Made by a program: the position numbers and the translations under genes. A stretch of DNA of 64,000 bases from Chamaecrista fasciculata (taxonomy: Eukaryota; Streptophyta; Magnoliopsida; Fabales; Fabaceae). Location of the stretch: NCBI GenBank assembly GCA_003254925.1, contig QANZ01021145.1:1-64000 (forward strand), in the 5' to 3' direction. Below, piece after piece: positions 54,437 to 64,000 of this stretch. Each line of letters begins with the position of its first letter. The stretch's first letter is position 1. The notes beneath the pieces are model-generated. The model did no database searches. It worked only from the letters and a program-made list of their open reading frames with translations, and was not told the origin of the DNA.

Positions 54437-55960
54437 AATTTTTTTCTTTTTTTTTTTTGGAGACATAACAAGGCCTAAACTACATGTAACATATTAGTAT
54501 AACAAAAATTAAAATTGCATAAGAAAAGAGAAAGATTGTAGTTGTGGGGAGTTGCATGAAACTGGTAATGATTTTGGCGGCTGATGTTGATGATGTCTTC
54601 GATAATCACCTCATGCTTGTACCCGATATTCCTGAAATTGTTGCCAGTAGTCAGGCCTTTCTGTAAGAAGATTAGAGCTCTGTTAAGACCTTGATGTTGA
54701 AGTTGAAGAAGGCTTTTGCGAATGCCAACGAGAGCACTGATGGTGACGGCTTCATTTGCTGTACTCTGATGGTAGAACTGTAAATGAGCAGTTCCGTTCT
54801 ATATGTGAAAGGCTCCCATAAGGTTCTTCCTTCTTTTGCGGTCTCTAACCCAGAATAAGTACCAAGTGACTTCTTTGTTCGTATTATCCCTGGTAATGAT
54901 GTCGATAGGAAGTTGGGGATGCCTAATCTTGATATCGGCCTTCAGGTTCTCAAAATAAAGGTGCAAGTTGCACATGTGGTCCCATTTATGGATGATTTCA
55001 TTGGAGCAAGGTTGCTTATTCTGAAATCTAACCTCATTTCTATCGAGTAAATTGCCCAAGAGAAGATAAGAATTTTGACAAAAACTTCCTTATTGTGAAA
55101 CAGAGTAGTGAGCCAATCTTTGAAACCACTACTATTGGTGTTACCACTCCTAACTCCAAGAGGAGATGCAAGCCACGTCTGTCTAGTGAAGTCATACCCT
55201 AAAAATAGATGGTCAATATCCTCCAAAGCTTCGCATCCAAAAGGACAACTACCATCAATATTGAAATTTTTCTTAAGAAGATTGTTTCTTAGAGGAAAAG
55301 AGTCGTTTAAACATTTCCAACGAAACATGAGGACTATGGGGACACAAGGTAACTTCCAGTATCATGTCCAATCCACCCCTGGTGCAGAGTGGTGGTTAAG
55401 GATAGATACTCTTTCTTCACGTTATAGACTCCATTAATTGACTTGTTCTAAACCAGGCGGTTGTTCATGCCAATACACGAAATAGGCATATTCAGAATTA
55501 AGGAAGTAATGGGGTTATTAGAACTATCCATTACTGCCTCACTATTCCAGCAACCCCTACCATCAGTTAACTCATTAACGTACCTAAGGTCCTTTGTAGC
55601 TCTGTCAGGCTTGAACCAGCAACCATCTGAAAGCTTGATTTTGTCGCCTTTGCCCACTCTCCATTGGCAATCACGAAGGATAGAGTTAATCCTGGCACAG
55701 ATAGGTCTAGCCAGGCTAGAAGCCGTGGAGTCACAAGAGAATGTCCCTGTATTCTCATTCTTACAATATTTGGTAAAATAAACTTGAGAGAGCAAACTAT
55801 CCCTCTGGGAAATAATACGCCAAGCTTGTCTACTAAGGAGAGCATTATTGAACTCAAAAAAAAATTTTAATTCCAAACCCTCTGTCTTCCTTTGAGTAAC
55901 TAATCTTATCCCAGGCTTTCATATGAGGGGAATTTTTACCTTTGTGAGTTCCCTAAAAGA
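54437..55960 (-). pseudogene. 3' fragment of a LINE (RT C-terminal and RNase-H-like region)
   Basis: Minus-strand frames encode RQAWRIISQRDSLLSQVYFT, WRVGKGDKIKLSDGCW, the zinc-finger-type block FRWKCLNDSFPLRNNLLKK with CPFGCEALEDIDHLFLGY, and a region at 54560-54780 (NEAVTISALVGIRKSLLQLQ) like the C-terminal RNase-H-like domain of plant LINEs. A T-rich run at 54437-54461 is the A-tail. At least three frame breaks are present and the RT core is missing, so it is 5'-truncated and dead. Confidence 0.85.
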
Positions 55961-56469
55961 AGTTACTCAGAACCATATTGCATTTACACAAATTTATACA
56001 AATTTGAGAGTCTTTAATTTCTCCCAAAAAGAAAAAAGAAAATTAATGAGAGTGTTTCAAAAATTATTTATTTAAATGAATTCATTTCTAATTTCTCTTT
56101 CCTTTTTGGCAAAAGTTAATAATTGTGTGACAATCAATGCATGGAGAATAAATGTTCGGTCCGGTGACAAATATGGAGGATCATATATTACACTCAAGAA
56201 ATTATGCTCTCATATGATATAATGTTACGGAAACCCAATTAGATCAGAGCTTGCTAAAATGACTTGTGATTTGGTTGTTGATTGCTTAATGAATCGCTAG
56301 TTATGAAAATATGCAAAATGTACCTTTGTTAATGTTCCTGATTTTTTCTATGATTTAAAATTTTTACGTTAATTTTCTATTGGGTTGTGATTGTATTATT
56401 GTTCTATCTTGTTTCTTTGATTAATTCTCTATTGGGGTATTGATTTTATGCCAAATAGTTGATAATTTA
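55961..56469. other. AT-rich spacer
   Basis: No gene, RNA or repeat was recognised before the tandem array starts. Confidence 0.4.
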
Positions 56470-57932
56470 CTGTTTTAAGAAAATTTAATTTACATTTTTC
56501 AAGCAATTAATCACATTCAATGATATTAAAAGTAGTGTTTTTCATCTTAGCCTTAGATCAAAAAGAAAGCATTCACCAACTAGTGTTTGGTGTAGTAATA
56601 AGCAAGTTGCACCATAGGTTGAAGGAGATAGGTTAGAGCCCTATAGTAAATATTATTGGGAGGGCTTTAAGTGTTCACTTCCAACCTGAACGATATTAGT
56701 CTTCACCTAGACCTCTATACGGATAGATTGGGCAAAATTTAATATACATTTTTCGACAATTTATTGCATTCAACGACATTAAAATAAGTGTTTTTTCATC
56801 CTAGCCTTAGATCAAAAGGAAAGTACTCACCAACAAATGTTTGGTTCTATGGTAAGCAAGCTGCACCCCAAGTTGAATGACATAGGTTTGAGCCTTGTAG
56901 TCAATATTGATGGGAGGGCTTCATGTGTTTACTCCTAACATGAATGAGATTAGTCTTCATCTAGACCTTTATAGGGATAGGTGGGGCAAAATTTAATATA
57001 TATTTTCCAGGCAATTTATTGCATTCAATGACATTAAAAGTAATGTTTTTTCACCCTAGCCATGGACTAAAAGGAAAGCATTCACCAACAAGTGTTTGGT
57101 GCAATAGTAAGCAAGCTGCACTCCACGTTGAAGAAGATAAGTTCGAGCCCTATGGTCGATATTGTTTGGAGGGCTTTAAGTGGTTACTCTTAACCCGAAT
57201 GAGATTAGTTTTCAACTAGACCTTTATATGGATGGGTGAGGAAAAATTTAATATAAATTTTTCAAGCAATTTTTTGCATTCAATGACATTAAAAGTAGTG
57301 CTTTTCCATCAAAAGGAAAGCATTCACCAACAAGTGTTTGGTGCAGTGGTAAGCAAGCTGCACCCCAAGTTGAAGGACATAGGTTCAAGCCTTATAGTCG
57401 ATATTGTTAGGAAGGCTTTAAGTGTTCACTCCTAACACGAATGTGATTACTCTTCTCCTAGACCTTTATATGGATAGCTAGGGGAAAATTTAATATATAT
57501 TTTTTAGGCAATTTATTGCATTCAATGACATTAAAAGTAGTGTTTTCCATCCAAGCCTTAGATCAAAAGGAAATTATTCATTAACAAGTGTTTAGTGCAG
57601 TGGTAAGCAAGCTGCACCACAGGTTGAAGGACAAAGATTCGAGTCTTTTAGTCGATATTATTTGGAAGGCATTAAGTGTTCAGTCGCAACTCGAATGAGA
57701 TTTGTCTTCACCTAGACCTTTATACGGATAGGTGAGGCAAAATTTCATATACATTTTCCAAGAAATTTATTACATTCAATGACATTAAAAGTAGTGTTTT
57801 TCCATCTTATCCGATCCATAGATCAAAAGGAAAGAATTCACAAACAAGTGTTTGGTGCAGTGGTAAGCAAACTGCACCCCATGTTGAAGAACATAGGTTC
57901 AAGTCTTATACTCGATATTATTGGGAGGGCGT
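56470..57932 (+). repeat. Tandem array of ~250-bp tRNA-like units, forward arm
   Basis: About six units of 241-261 bp each contain 'tttggtgcagtggtaagcaag' (A-box-like TGGTGCAGTGG) and, 30-35 bp on, 'aggttcgagccc' (B-box-like). The rest of each unit carries 'ttgcattcaatgacattaaa' and 'gagattagtcttcacctagacc'. Each unit therefore resembles a tRNA-derived SINE head, but the units are arranged in tandem. The sixth unit is cut by the CACTA element at 57933 and resumes at 62265. Confidence 0.85.
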
Positions 57933-58204
57933 CACTACAACATTTGTGTCTTTTAACAACGGCTAAAAACCGTTCTCTATAATACAATAACTGTTGCCTA
58001 TTAGAATAGGCAACGGTTAGGCAACGGTTTACGACTGTACTATATTTGGCCGTTACCTATTGTCTAAGACAACGGTTTTTTGATCCTACGACAACAGGTG
58101 CAGAAAACCGTTCCCTATACTTTGTGATTAGGGAACGGTTTTCATGTTTTTTTTCAACAACATTTAAAAACCGTTGCCACTTTAAGCAACAAACATTACC
58201 TGTT

Positions 58205-58385
58205 ACCTTCTTAATATGGCCACAGCAGAAAACCGTTCCCTATACTTAAGATGGCCACAGCATAAAACCGTTCCCTATACTTAATATGGCCACAACAGAA
58301 AACCGTTCCCTTACTTAATATGGCCACAACAGAAAACAGTTCCCTATACTTAATATGGCCACAGCAGAAAACCGTTCCCTATACT
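58205..58385. repeat. Subterminal tandem repeat of the CACTA element
   Basis: About five tandem units of 30-36 bp each contain 'aatatggccaca' and 'aaaccgttccctat'. The AACCGTTCCCTA core also occurs singly at both ends of the element. This is typical of CACTA subterminal repeats. Confidence 0.85.
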
Positions 58386-58930
58386 TTGTGATTAGGGAAC
58401 GGTTTTCATGTTTTATTTGTAACAACATTTAAAAACCGTTCCCTATAAGAATAAGCATTTTTTTTAGATTTTTGAAACAATTTTTAAATAAATATATACA
58501 AATAAATTATATAATAATTTGCTAATATCATACTATAACATTAAACTCATTTTATATTCAATAGAATAAATATTTAGATCAAGCATCATGAAAGAAAAGT
58601 AATTAATATAACCATATAATATTTTCACATAAAGTTTCAACAAAAACCCCTAAGACTCAAAGTGAGATACATATTCAACAAAAAGTGATATTGTAGAAAA
58701 ATTTAATAAACATCCAAAAAGGTCTTCAATATAATAGTACTTCAATAGACTTCACAAAACCTTGCATCTTTTTTCACCCAAGTCCCTACATAAAAAAGAT
58801 GACATATTATTAGAAATTTAAAATTAATAAGAATGAAACATCTTGATTTGAAAAAAAATTATATAATTAAAGAAACTCACATTTTCTTCTTTAAACAATA
58901 TAAAAGTGAAGTAATAAAAAAATAAAATAC

Positions 58931-59344
58931 CTTATCCAGATTTGAAGCATGTGTTGTAGAATGCTCATTAGATTGTCCCCCAACATTTTGTGCATTGTTG
59001 TTAGCTTCACTTGGAAAGGACCTGAAAAAAGCATCTAAATTCTCCATGTTCATCCCAGAACTGTTTTGTTGCATCCAAACTTTTATGAAAGATTGCATTC
59101 CAGACATTTGTTGTTTCATATCTTCCATCTCACTTTTCAAAGAACTCATCTCCTTATCATGTTCTTGCTTCATAGAATTAATAATTTGTTGTTGCATTTC
59201 CTTTTGCTTTAAAGTAGTTGGTGTGAGTGTGACATTTCTACCATAGCAACGAACTCTACCAGCTTTTTCCTTCCCAAGCACTTCTTTAAAGGCTTCAGTA
59301 TGATTTTGCTCAGGGTTTTGGGTCAAATGATCTTGAAGTTGTGA
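58931..59344 (-). pseudogene. CACTA transposase C-terminal exon
   Basis: The exon is bounded by an acceptor (TTAACAG|TCACAA) and a donor (AAG|GTATTT) and encodes 138 residues. These include SQLQDHLTQNPEQNHTEAF, GKEKAGRVRCYGRNVT and a Gln/Met-rich coiled-coil stretch. This layout is common at the C-terminus of plant Ptta/En/Spm (transposase_24-type) proteins. The upstream catalytic part is absent, so it marks the element's ancestry only. It lies downstream of the RRC1-like exons in the same direction. Confidence 0.8.
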
Positions 59345-59590
59345 CTGTTAAAAAAAAATAGACTAAGAACTTAAAAATATAATTTGTACGGAATTATTTA
59401 CAGACAAATCATTAATAAACAGTAAACATAGCTTGCGCTTGTTAGTTTATATAATCTCAAATTGTAATCAAGTCAGAAGCAACATAAATATAAATATATA
59501 TATATATATAATCTCAATTTTTCTAAGGCAATATATAAGTATATATAAATATTCCTGAAATTCTTTCAATTTCGGTAAAAAGGACCAAAC

Positions 59591-60646
59591 CTTGCATTTC
59601 ATCCCTAGCAGCTTGTCCATCAGCCCTATTCATGAAAGCTACAAAACCACAGTTTCTTTGCCGCCTTCGTTCTTCCTCTGTCGGAGGCCACATTATCTTC
59701 ACACTGGCAATAGGTCCAAATCTCCCGAAAGTTCGAAGTAAATAATTTTCATCAACCTATAATTAAAAAAAGTGCCAAGACAAGATTAACATATCATTTT
59801 TTCTTTTTCAAAAAAGAACACCGCCCATTATGCAAGGCAGCACACAAACCTTTGGCGAAAGATTTCCAACATAGAGATTTGTAGTTTGCGGATCCCCATC
59901 ATCAAATGATCCTGGGAGTTTTCCACTTGGATCAAAATCATCAGGAAGTTCATCAAAACGACTGATCTGTAGGGGAGGCAAACTAAAATTATCGCTTGAA
60001 AAGCATCGATTTATTGGACCGAAAATGTTCACAGTAAGCATCTAATAAATGCTATATTGGAAATGAATTTGCATTATGTGTATTATGCAATCAGTCAGGT
60101 CATGTTTCTTATGATGCAGAAAAAAAATCAGAGCACAAGCCATAATAGTGAGATTTGCATGCTACAAATATCACATACTTTCTTAGTGCAGCCTTACCCA
60201 ATTAATATGGATATAAATCTACAAGCAATAAATCAGTCTAATACAGTATACATGTCAAGGTACAGACAAAATTCTAATTACAAGCATCTACAAGCAAAGA
60301 AATACATTTGCAAGGAAAAAGTATCAGTTTTGCTTACAGTAGAATGTTCTACACTACGCCCATCACGCCAATGTTCCCGATCTTGATTTCGCCTCTCCCT
60401 CATCTCTTGCTCATGTTTTAACTCCTCCATAAAATGATCTATGTTCCGTGACTTACCTTTGTCTTTTTCCTTCAGCTTCTCCTCCTCTTTCTAATAGAAT
60501 AGAAAACCATCAAAAATACTAATTCAGAGGTAATAATTTCATAGCAATACTAATTCAGAGGTAATAATTTCATACCAATACTTACTTTCTTTTCAGATTC
60601 TTTTCCCTTGGTTGCCAAAGGAGGAGGTATAAAAGACGGGACATAC
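59591..60646 (-). pseudogene. Captured RRC1/SR140-like splicing factor fragment (4 exons)
   Basis: Four exons with intact GT-AG introns encode consecutive parts of an SR140-type U2-associated protein, resembling Arabidopsis RRC1. 60646-60586 gives YVPSFIPPPLATKGK; 60490-60338 gives KSRNIDHFMEELKHEQEM; 59966-59850 gives RFDELPDDFDPSGK and the start of an RRM, TTNLYVGNLSPK; 59756-59591 gives TFGRFGPIASVKIMWP and NCGFVAFMNRADGQAA (RNP1-like). The reading frame stays open through these exons. The N-terminus, the rest of the RRM, and the SURP and CID domains are missing. Introns are kept, so capture was at DNA level. The parent gene is not in the window. Confidence 0.88.
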
Positions 60647-61380
60647 CTGCAAAGAATATTAAGCATAAACCGCCATACTAAAATTGTTTATCAGTTGAAC
60701 AATAAGGAAAAAGAAAAGAAAAGGGAAAATATTGAAATAACCAATCACAAAAGATCCCCAACCCAGTCCTCCCCTCGTCCCCAAAGGAAAAAGAAACTAT
60801 TGACTTCATAGATAGTAAGACAAATAATTAGTAACTTCTGGTATTTCCACTGAGTAATCCAGCAAACTCATTCACAAGACACATAATTCTCATCCCAACT
60901 AACCATTTCACTTCAGGGTGTTGTCTTTTATTAGTGGAAACTCAGTGTCATGAAATAATAAAATGCAGGATGTCATTGCCAGGTCATGCACAAGCTGAGT
61001 ATCAATGCCATGGCCTTAGCAACGTATGAACTAGTATTAGTTGAAACAGTCATTTAGAGGATTACGGTTTCAAAAAGTAGGCAAGATGGAGTTGATTGTA
61101 TCAGGAAGCTCTACATATTGCTTCCAACTTGTTCAGTATTTCATGAAAGGACCCAAGACATAGAAGTTGACTGTAGCTTCATTATAGGAAAGATACTTAC
61201 TGGATTTGAATTTTTACTCATTTGCGTCTAACTATGGGGACAAATGGGTATGGGTCTAGAAATTTTTCTAAGTATTATTGCTATGTTACATATAGACTGA
61301 GTTTATTCATTTGCATCTAACTATGGGGACAAATGGGTATGGGTCTAGAAATTTTTACTCATTTGCTATGTTACATATCT

Positions 61381-61740
61381 GTTGATTCAAAAAAGTAATC
61401 ACACACTCAATAAGCTAATATCAATAACAATTGACTGAGTTTATTCACATAATCACTTACGCTAAGAGAACCACAATTCCAAACGATTCAACAGAGCGAT
61501 AAAGCCAAAATCCAGTTCGCGGAATATGAACATATTTTTTTATGATCAAGTTTATAAAACCAAAATTACCGATTGAAAACTGGGAAATACCTTCTTGAAA
61601 TCAGTGGCTTTGACGGTTCTCTCATCGGCGACGATCAACTTGCCCTTGAGATTCGCCGGCGGCGGCGAGATCGAAATCTGAGAAGAGAGACGATGACTGA
61701 AGTCGCGAAGAGGGACGGTGACGGAGACTGAAGTCGCGAA
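61381..61740 (-). pseudogene. Captured citrate synthase 5' fragment
   Basis: On the minus strand this matches the CSY gene at 27681: the second half of exon 1 ([10 protein letters not shown].., [20 protein letters not shown]), the exon 1 donor, and much of intron 1 up to the edge of exon 2. Compared with CSY it lacks 39 bp (13 codons, in frame) between short ACCG repeats in exon 1. It also lacks about 324 bp of intron 1, including the MITE at 28092-28309. The PTS2 signal and all catalytic exons are absent, so it cannot encode an enzyme. Above 61700, sequence like 'ctgaagtcgcgaagag' is repeated about three times. Confidence 0.92.
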
Positions 61741-62264
61741 GAGAGACGCTACGGAGACGGAGACTGAAATTGCGAAGAGAGATGGAGACTGAAGTGAGGG
61801 AGAGGCAGACAGAGTTTGATCGAGAGATGAAATTTAGGGTAATTTAGGGTACTAAGTTTGTTCAAAAAAAAAATTAGGATACTAAAAGCTGCCCAAAACA
61901 TTTTGAGAGGGAATGAAAGATTGATACTGAGAGGGAAAAATTCATTTTGGCGCAAAACCAAAGTTATTAAAAATAATTTTTTTTAGTGTTTAACTAATTG
62001 GGAACGGTTTTATTTTGTTCACAAAAAAATTTTTTTGATAGGCGACACACTAAAAGTGTAGTCTAAAAGGAAAAATATAGGGAACGGTTCAGATTTGTTG
62101 TTTATTTAATCAATGGGTACAGTTTTGGAGTGTAGCTCAGAAAGTATTGTCTAAAGGGGTCTATTACTGACTACATGAAAAAAGTGTTGTCTATTTCTTG
62201 ATTAGGGAACGGTTTTTGGCCGTTGTTCAGATTATTGTTGCTATAGACCAAAAATGGTGTAGTG

Positions 62265-63820
62265 CGTTAAGTATTTACTCTCAACCCTAATGAGATTTGT
62301 CTTCACCTAGACCATTTAAAGGTCTAGGTGAAGCCTAATCTTATTCGGGTTGGGAGGGAACACTTAAAGCGCTCCCAACATTATAGACTATAGGGCTCGA
62401 ACCTATGTCCTTCAACCTGGGTGCAGCTTGCTTACCATTGCACCAAAGACTTGTTGGTGAATGCTTTCGTTTTGGTCTTTGGCTAGGATGGAAAAACACT
62501 ACTTTATTGAATGCAATAAATTGCTTGAAAAATGTAAATTAAATTTTGTCTCACCTATCCGTATAAAGGTCTTGTTGAAGATTAATCTCATTCGGATTGG
62601 GAGTGAACACTTAAAGCCTTCCCAATAATTATCGACTATAGGGCTCGAATCTATATCCTTCAACCCGGGGTGCAGTTTACTTATCACTGAACCAAACACT
62701 TATTAGTAAATGCTTTCCTCTTGATCTAAGGTTAGGTTGGAAAAACACTACTTTTAACATCATTAAATGCATTAAATTGCCTGAAAAAATGTATATTAAA
62801 TTTTTCCCCACATATCTATATAAAGGTTTTGGTTAAGACTAATCTCATTTGGGTTGGGAATGACTACTTAAACCCATCCCAACAATATCGACTATAGGGC
62901 TCATACCAATGTCCTTCAACCTCGGGTGCAGCTTGCTTACCACTGCACCAAACACATGTTGGTGAATGCTTTCCTTTTGATCTAAGGCTAGGAAGGAAAA
63001 ACACCACTTTTAATGTCATTGAATGCAATGAAATGCCTGAAAAATGTATATTAAATTTTTCCCCATCTACCCGTTTAAAGGTCTAGGTGAAGACTAATCT
63101 CATTTGAGTTGTGAGTGAACACTTAAAAGCCTCTCAACAATATCGACTATAGGGCTCGAACCTATATCCTTCAACCTGGGGTGCAGTTTCCTTAGCACTA
63201 CACCAAACAATTATTAGTGAATACTTTCATTTTGATCTAAGGCTCGGATGGAAAAACACTATTTTTAATGTCATTGAATGCAATAAATTGCCTGAAAAAT
63301 GTAAATTAAATTTTGCCCCACCTATTCGTATAAAGGTGAAGGTGAAGACTAATCTCATTTGGGTTGCGAGTGAACACTTAAAGCCCTTCCACCAATATCG
63401 ACTATAGGGCTCGAATCTGTCCTTCAACATGGGGCGCTGCTTGCTTACCACTGCACCAAAGACTTATTAGTGAATGCTTTCCTCTTGATCTAAGGCTAGG
63501 ATGGAAAAACACTACTTCTAACGTCGTTGAATGCAATAAATATCCTGAAAAATGTATATTAAAATTTTCCCCACCTAATAAAGGTCTTGGTTAAGACTAA
63601 TCTCATTCGAGTTGGGAGTGAATACTTAAAGCAATCCGTACAATATCGACTATAGGGCTCGTACCTATGTCCTTCTACCTAGGCTGTAGTTTGCTTACCA
63701 CTGCAGCAAACACTTTTTGGTGAATGCTTTCCTTTTGATCTAAGACTATGATGAAAAACACTACCTTTAATGTCATTGAATGTAATAAATTGCCTGAAAA
63801 AAGTATATTAAATTTTTTTT
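62265..63820 (-). repeat. Tandem array of ~250-bp tRNA-like units, inverted arm
   Basis: The first 50 bp finish the unit interrupted by the CACTA element. The sequence then turns back on itself at 'cttcacctagacc-atttaaa-ggtctaggtgaag' (62301-62333). Six units follow in inverted orientation, each with the complement of the A-box-like and B-box-like motifs (near 62430, 62670, 62930, 63185, 63440 and 63695). Together with 56470-57932 it forms a palindrome with arms of about 1.5 kb. Confidence 0.85.
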
Positions 63821-64000
63821 ATGACCCCCTAACTAAATTCATGACCGGCATGAACCACAAGTAAGAACCTCATGGCTCGTAAGCCTGACATTGACATATC
63901 CCATAACCTTTTATAAGATTTTCGACAGAGATTCCCTTATAAACAGAGGGGTCCATAATGCATATAATAATCAGGTTAGCAACAACATTTCAATATCAAA
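63821..64000. other. Unassigned end of window
   Basis: After the array a slightly GC-richer sequence begins, with phrases such as 'catgaccggcatgaacc'. It might be the start of another repeat, but nothing can be named from 180 bp. Confidence 0.3.

Larger units (their letters stand above)
57933..62264. mobile_element. CACTA (En/Spm) transposon carrying two host gene fragments (Pack-CACTA)
   Basis: The 4,332-bp element starts CACTACAACATTT and ends in the complement of CACTACACCATTT. It is flanked by a 3-bp CGT duplication (57930-57932 and 62265-62267). Subterminal regions at both ends carry many copies of AACCGTTCCCTA in both orientations, as expected for transposase binding sites. Inside, on the minus strand, are a transposase C-terminal exon, four exons of an RRC1/SR140-like gene with introns, and the 5' part of a citrate synthase gene. 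It interrupts one unit of the tRNA-like array, whose sequence resumes exactly after the duplication. It lacks a full transposase and is non-autonomous. Confidence 0.93.

Noticed and set aside
59591-60646. Functional RRC1 gene
   Set aside because: Only four middle exons are present; the N-terminus and most of the C-terminal domains are missing, and the fragment is enclosed by CACTA ends.
61381-61740. Second functional citrate synthase
   Set aside because: It contains only part of exon 1 and intron 1, with no catalytic exons and no PTS2 signal.
56470-63820. tRNA gene cluster
   Set aside because: A-box-like and B-box-like motifs are present, but no unit folds as a cloverleaf and the motifs sit in a ~250-bp repeated unit.

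Overview
The window is nuclear DNA from a dicot plant, most likely a tree with a repeat-rich genome. It shows many-exon genes with GT-AG introns, AT-rich spacers, and plant-type transposons (Mutator-like, CACTA, Tourist-like, L1-type LINEs, tRNA-derived SINEs, LTR remnants). There is no bacterial, organellar or CRISPR-like content. The assembly has gaps at 16116-16554 and 42940-42948, plus single Ns at 9011, 9531 and 20226.

Three complete host genes can be modelled exon by exon. Peroxisomal citrate synthase (CSY) lies on the plus strand at 27681-33899: 13 exons, 514 residues, an N-terminal PTS2 signal and an intact catalytic triad. An elongin-A-like transcription factor lies on the minus strand at 39651-41820: 7 coding exons, 219 residues, with an upstream 5'UTR intron. 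GatA, the amidase subunit of glutamyl-tRNA(Gln) amidotransferase, lies on the minus strand at 46424-52955: 9 exons, 547 residues, with the Lys-Ser-Ser triad present. They are unrelated housekeeping genes and not a pathway cluster.

Almost everything else is mobile DNA. From 1 to 27 kb there is a dense field of foldback elements whose arms read as runs of 'ttttggtccc...aac'. Several are flanked by matching 9-bp target duplications, which marks them as Mutator-like (MULE) derivatives. From 34 to 39 kb and at 54-56 kb there are broken LINEs. From 56 to 64 kb there is a large inverted array of about 250-bp tRNA-like units split by a CACTA transposon.

The main discovery is a set of transposons that have captured pieces of host genes. 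(1) A CACTA element (57933-62264; CGT duplication; CACTA/TAGTG ends) carries a transposase remnant, four exons with introns of an RRC1/SR140-like splicing factor, and the 5' part of citrate synthase including most of intron 1. The apparent parent citrate synthase gene is about 30 kb away in this same window. (2) A long-armed foldback element (18186-20420) carries an AMT1 ammonium-transporter fragment. (3) A MULE with a perfect 9-bp duplication (5054-8217) carries a PTST-like fragment and was later split by a solo LTR. (4) A further foldback element (44183-45502) has a GC-rich, gene-like core of unknown origin. Other notable structures are a GC-rich 29-bp minisatellite (20480-21356), MULE-type MITEs beside the GatA splice donor and GatA promoter, and telomere-like repeats inside one Pack element's arms.
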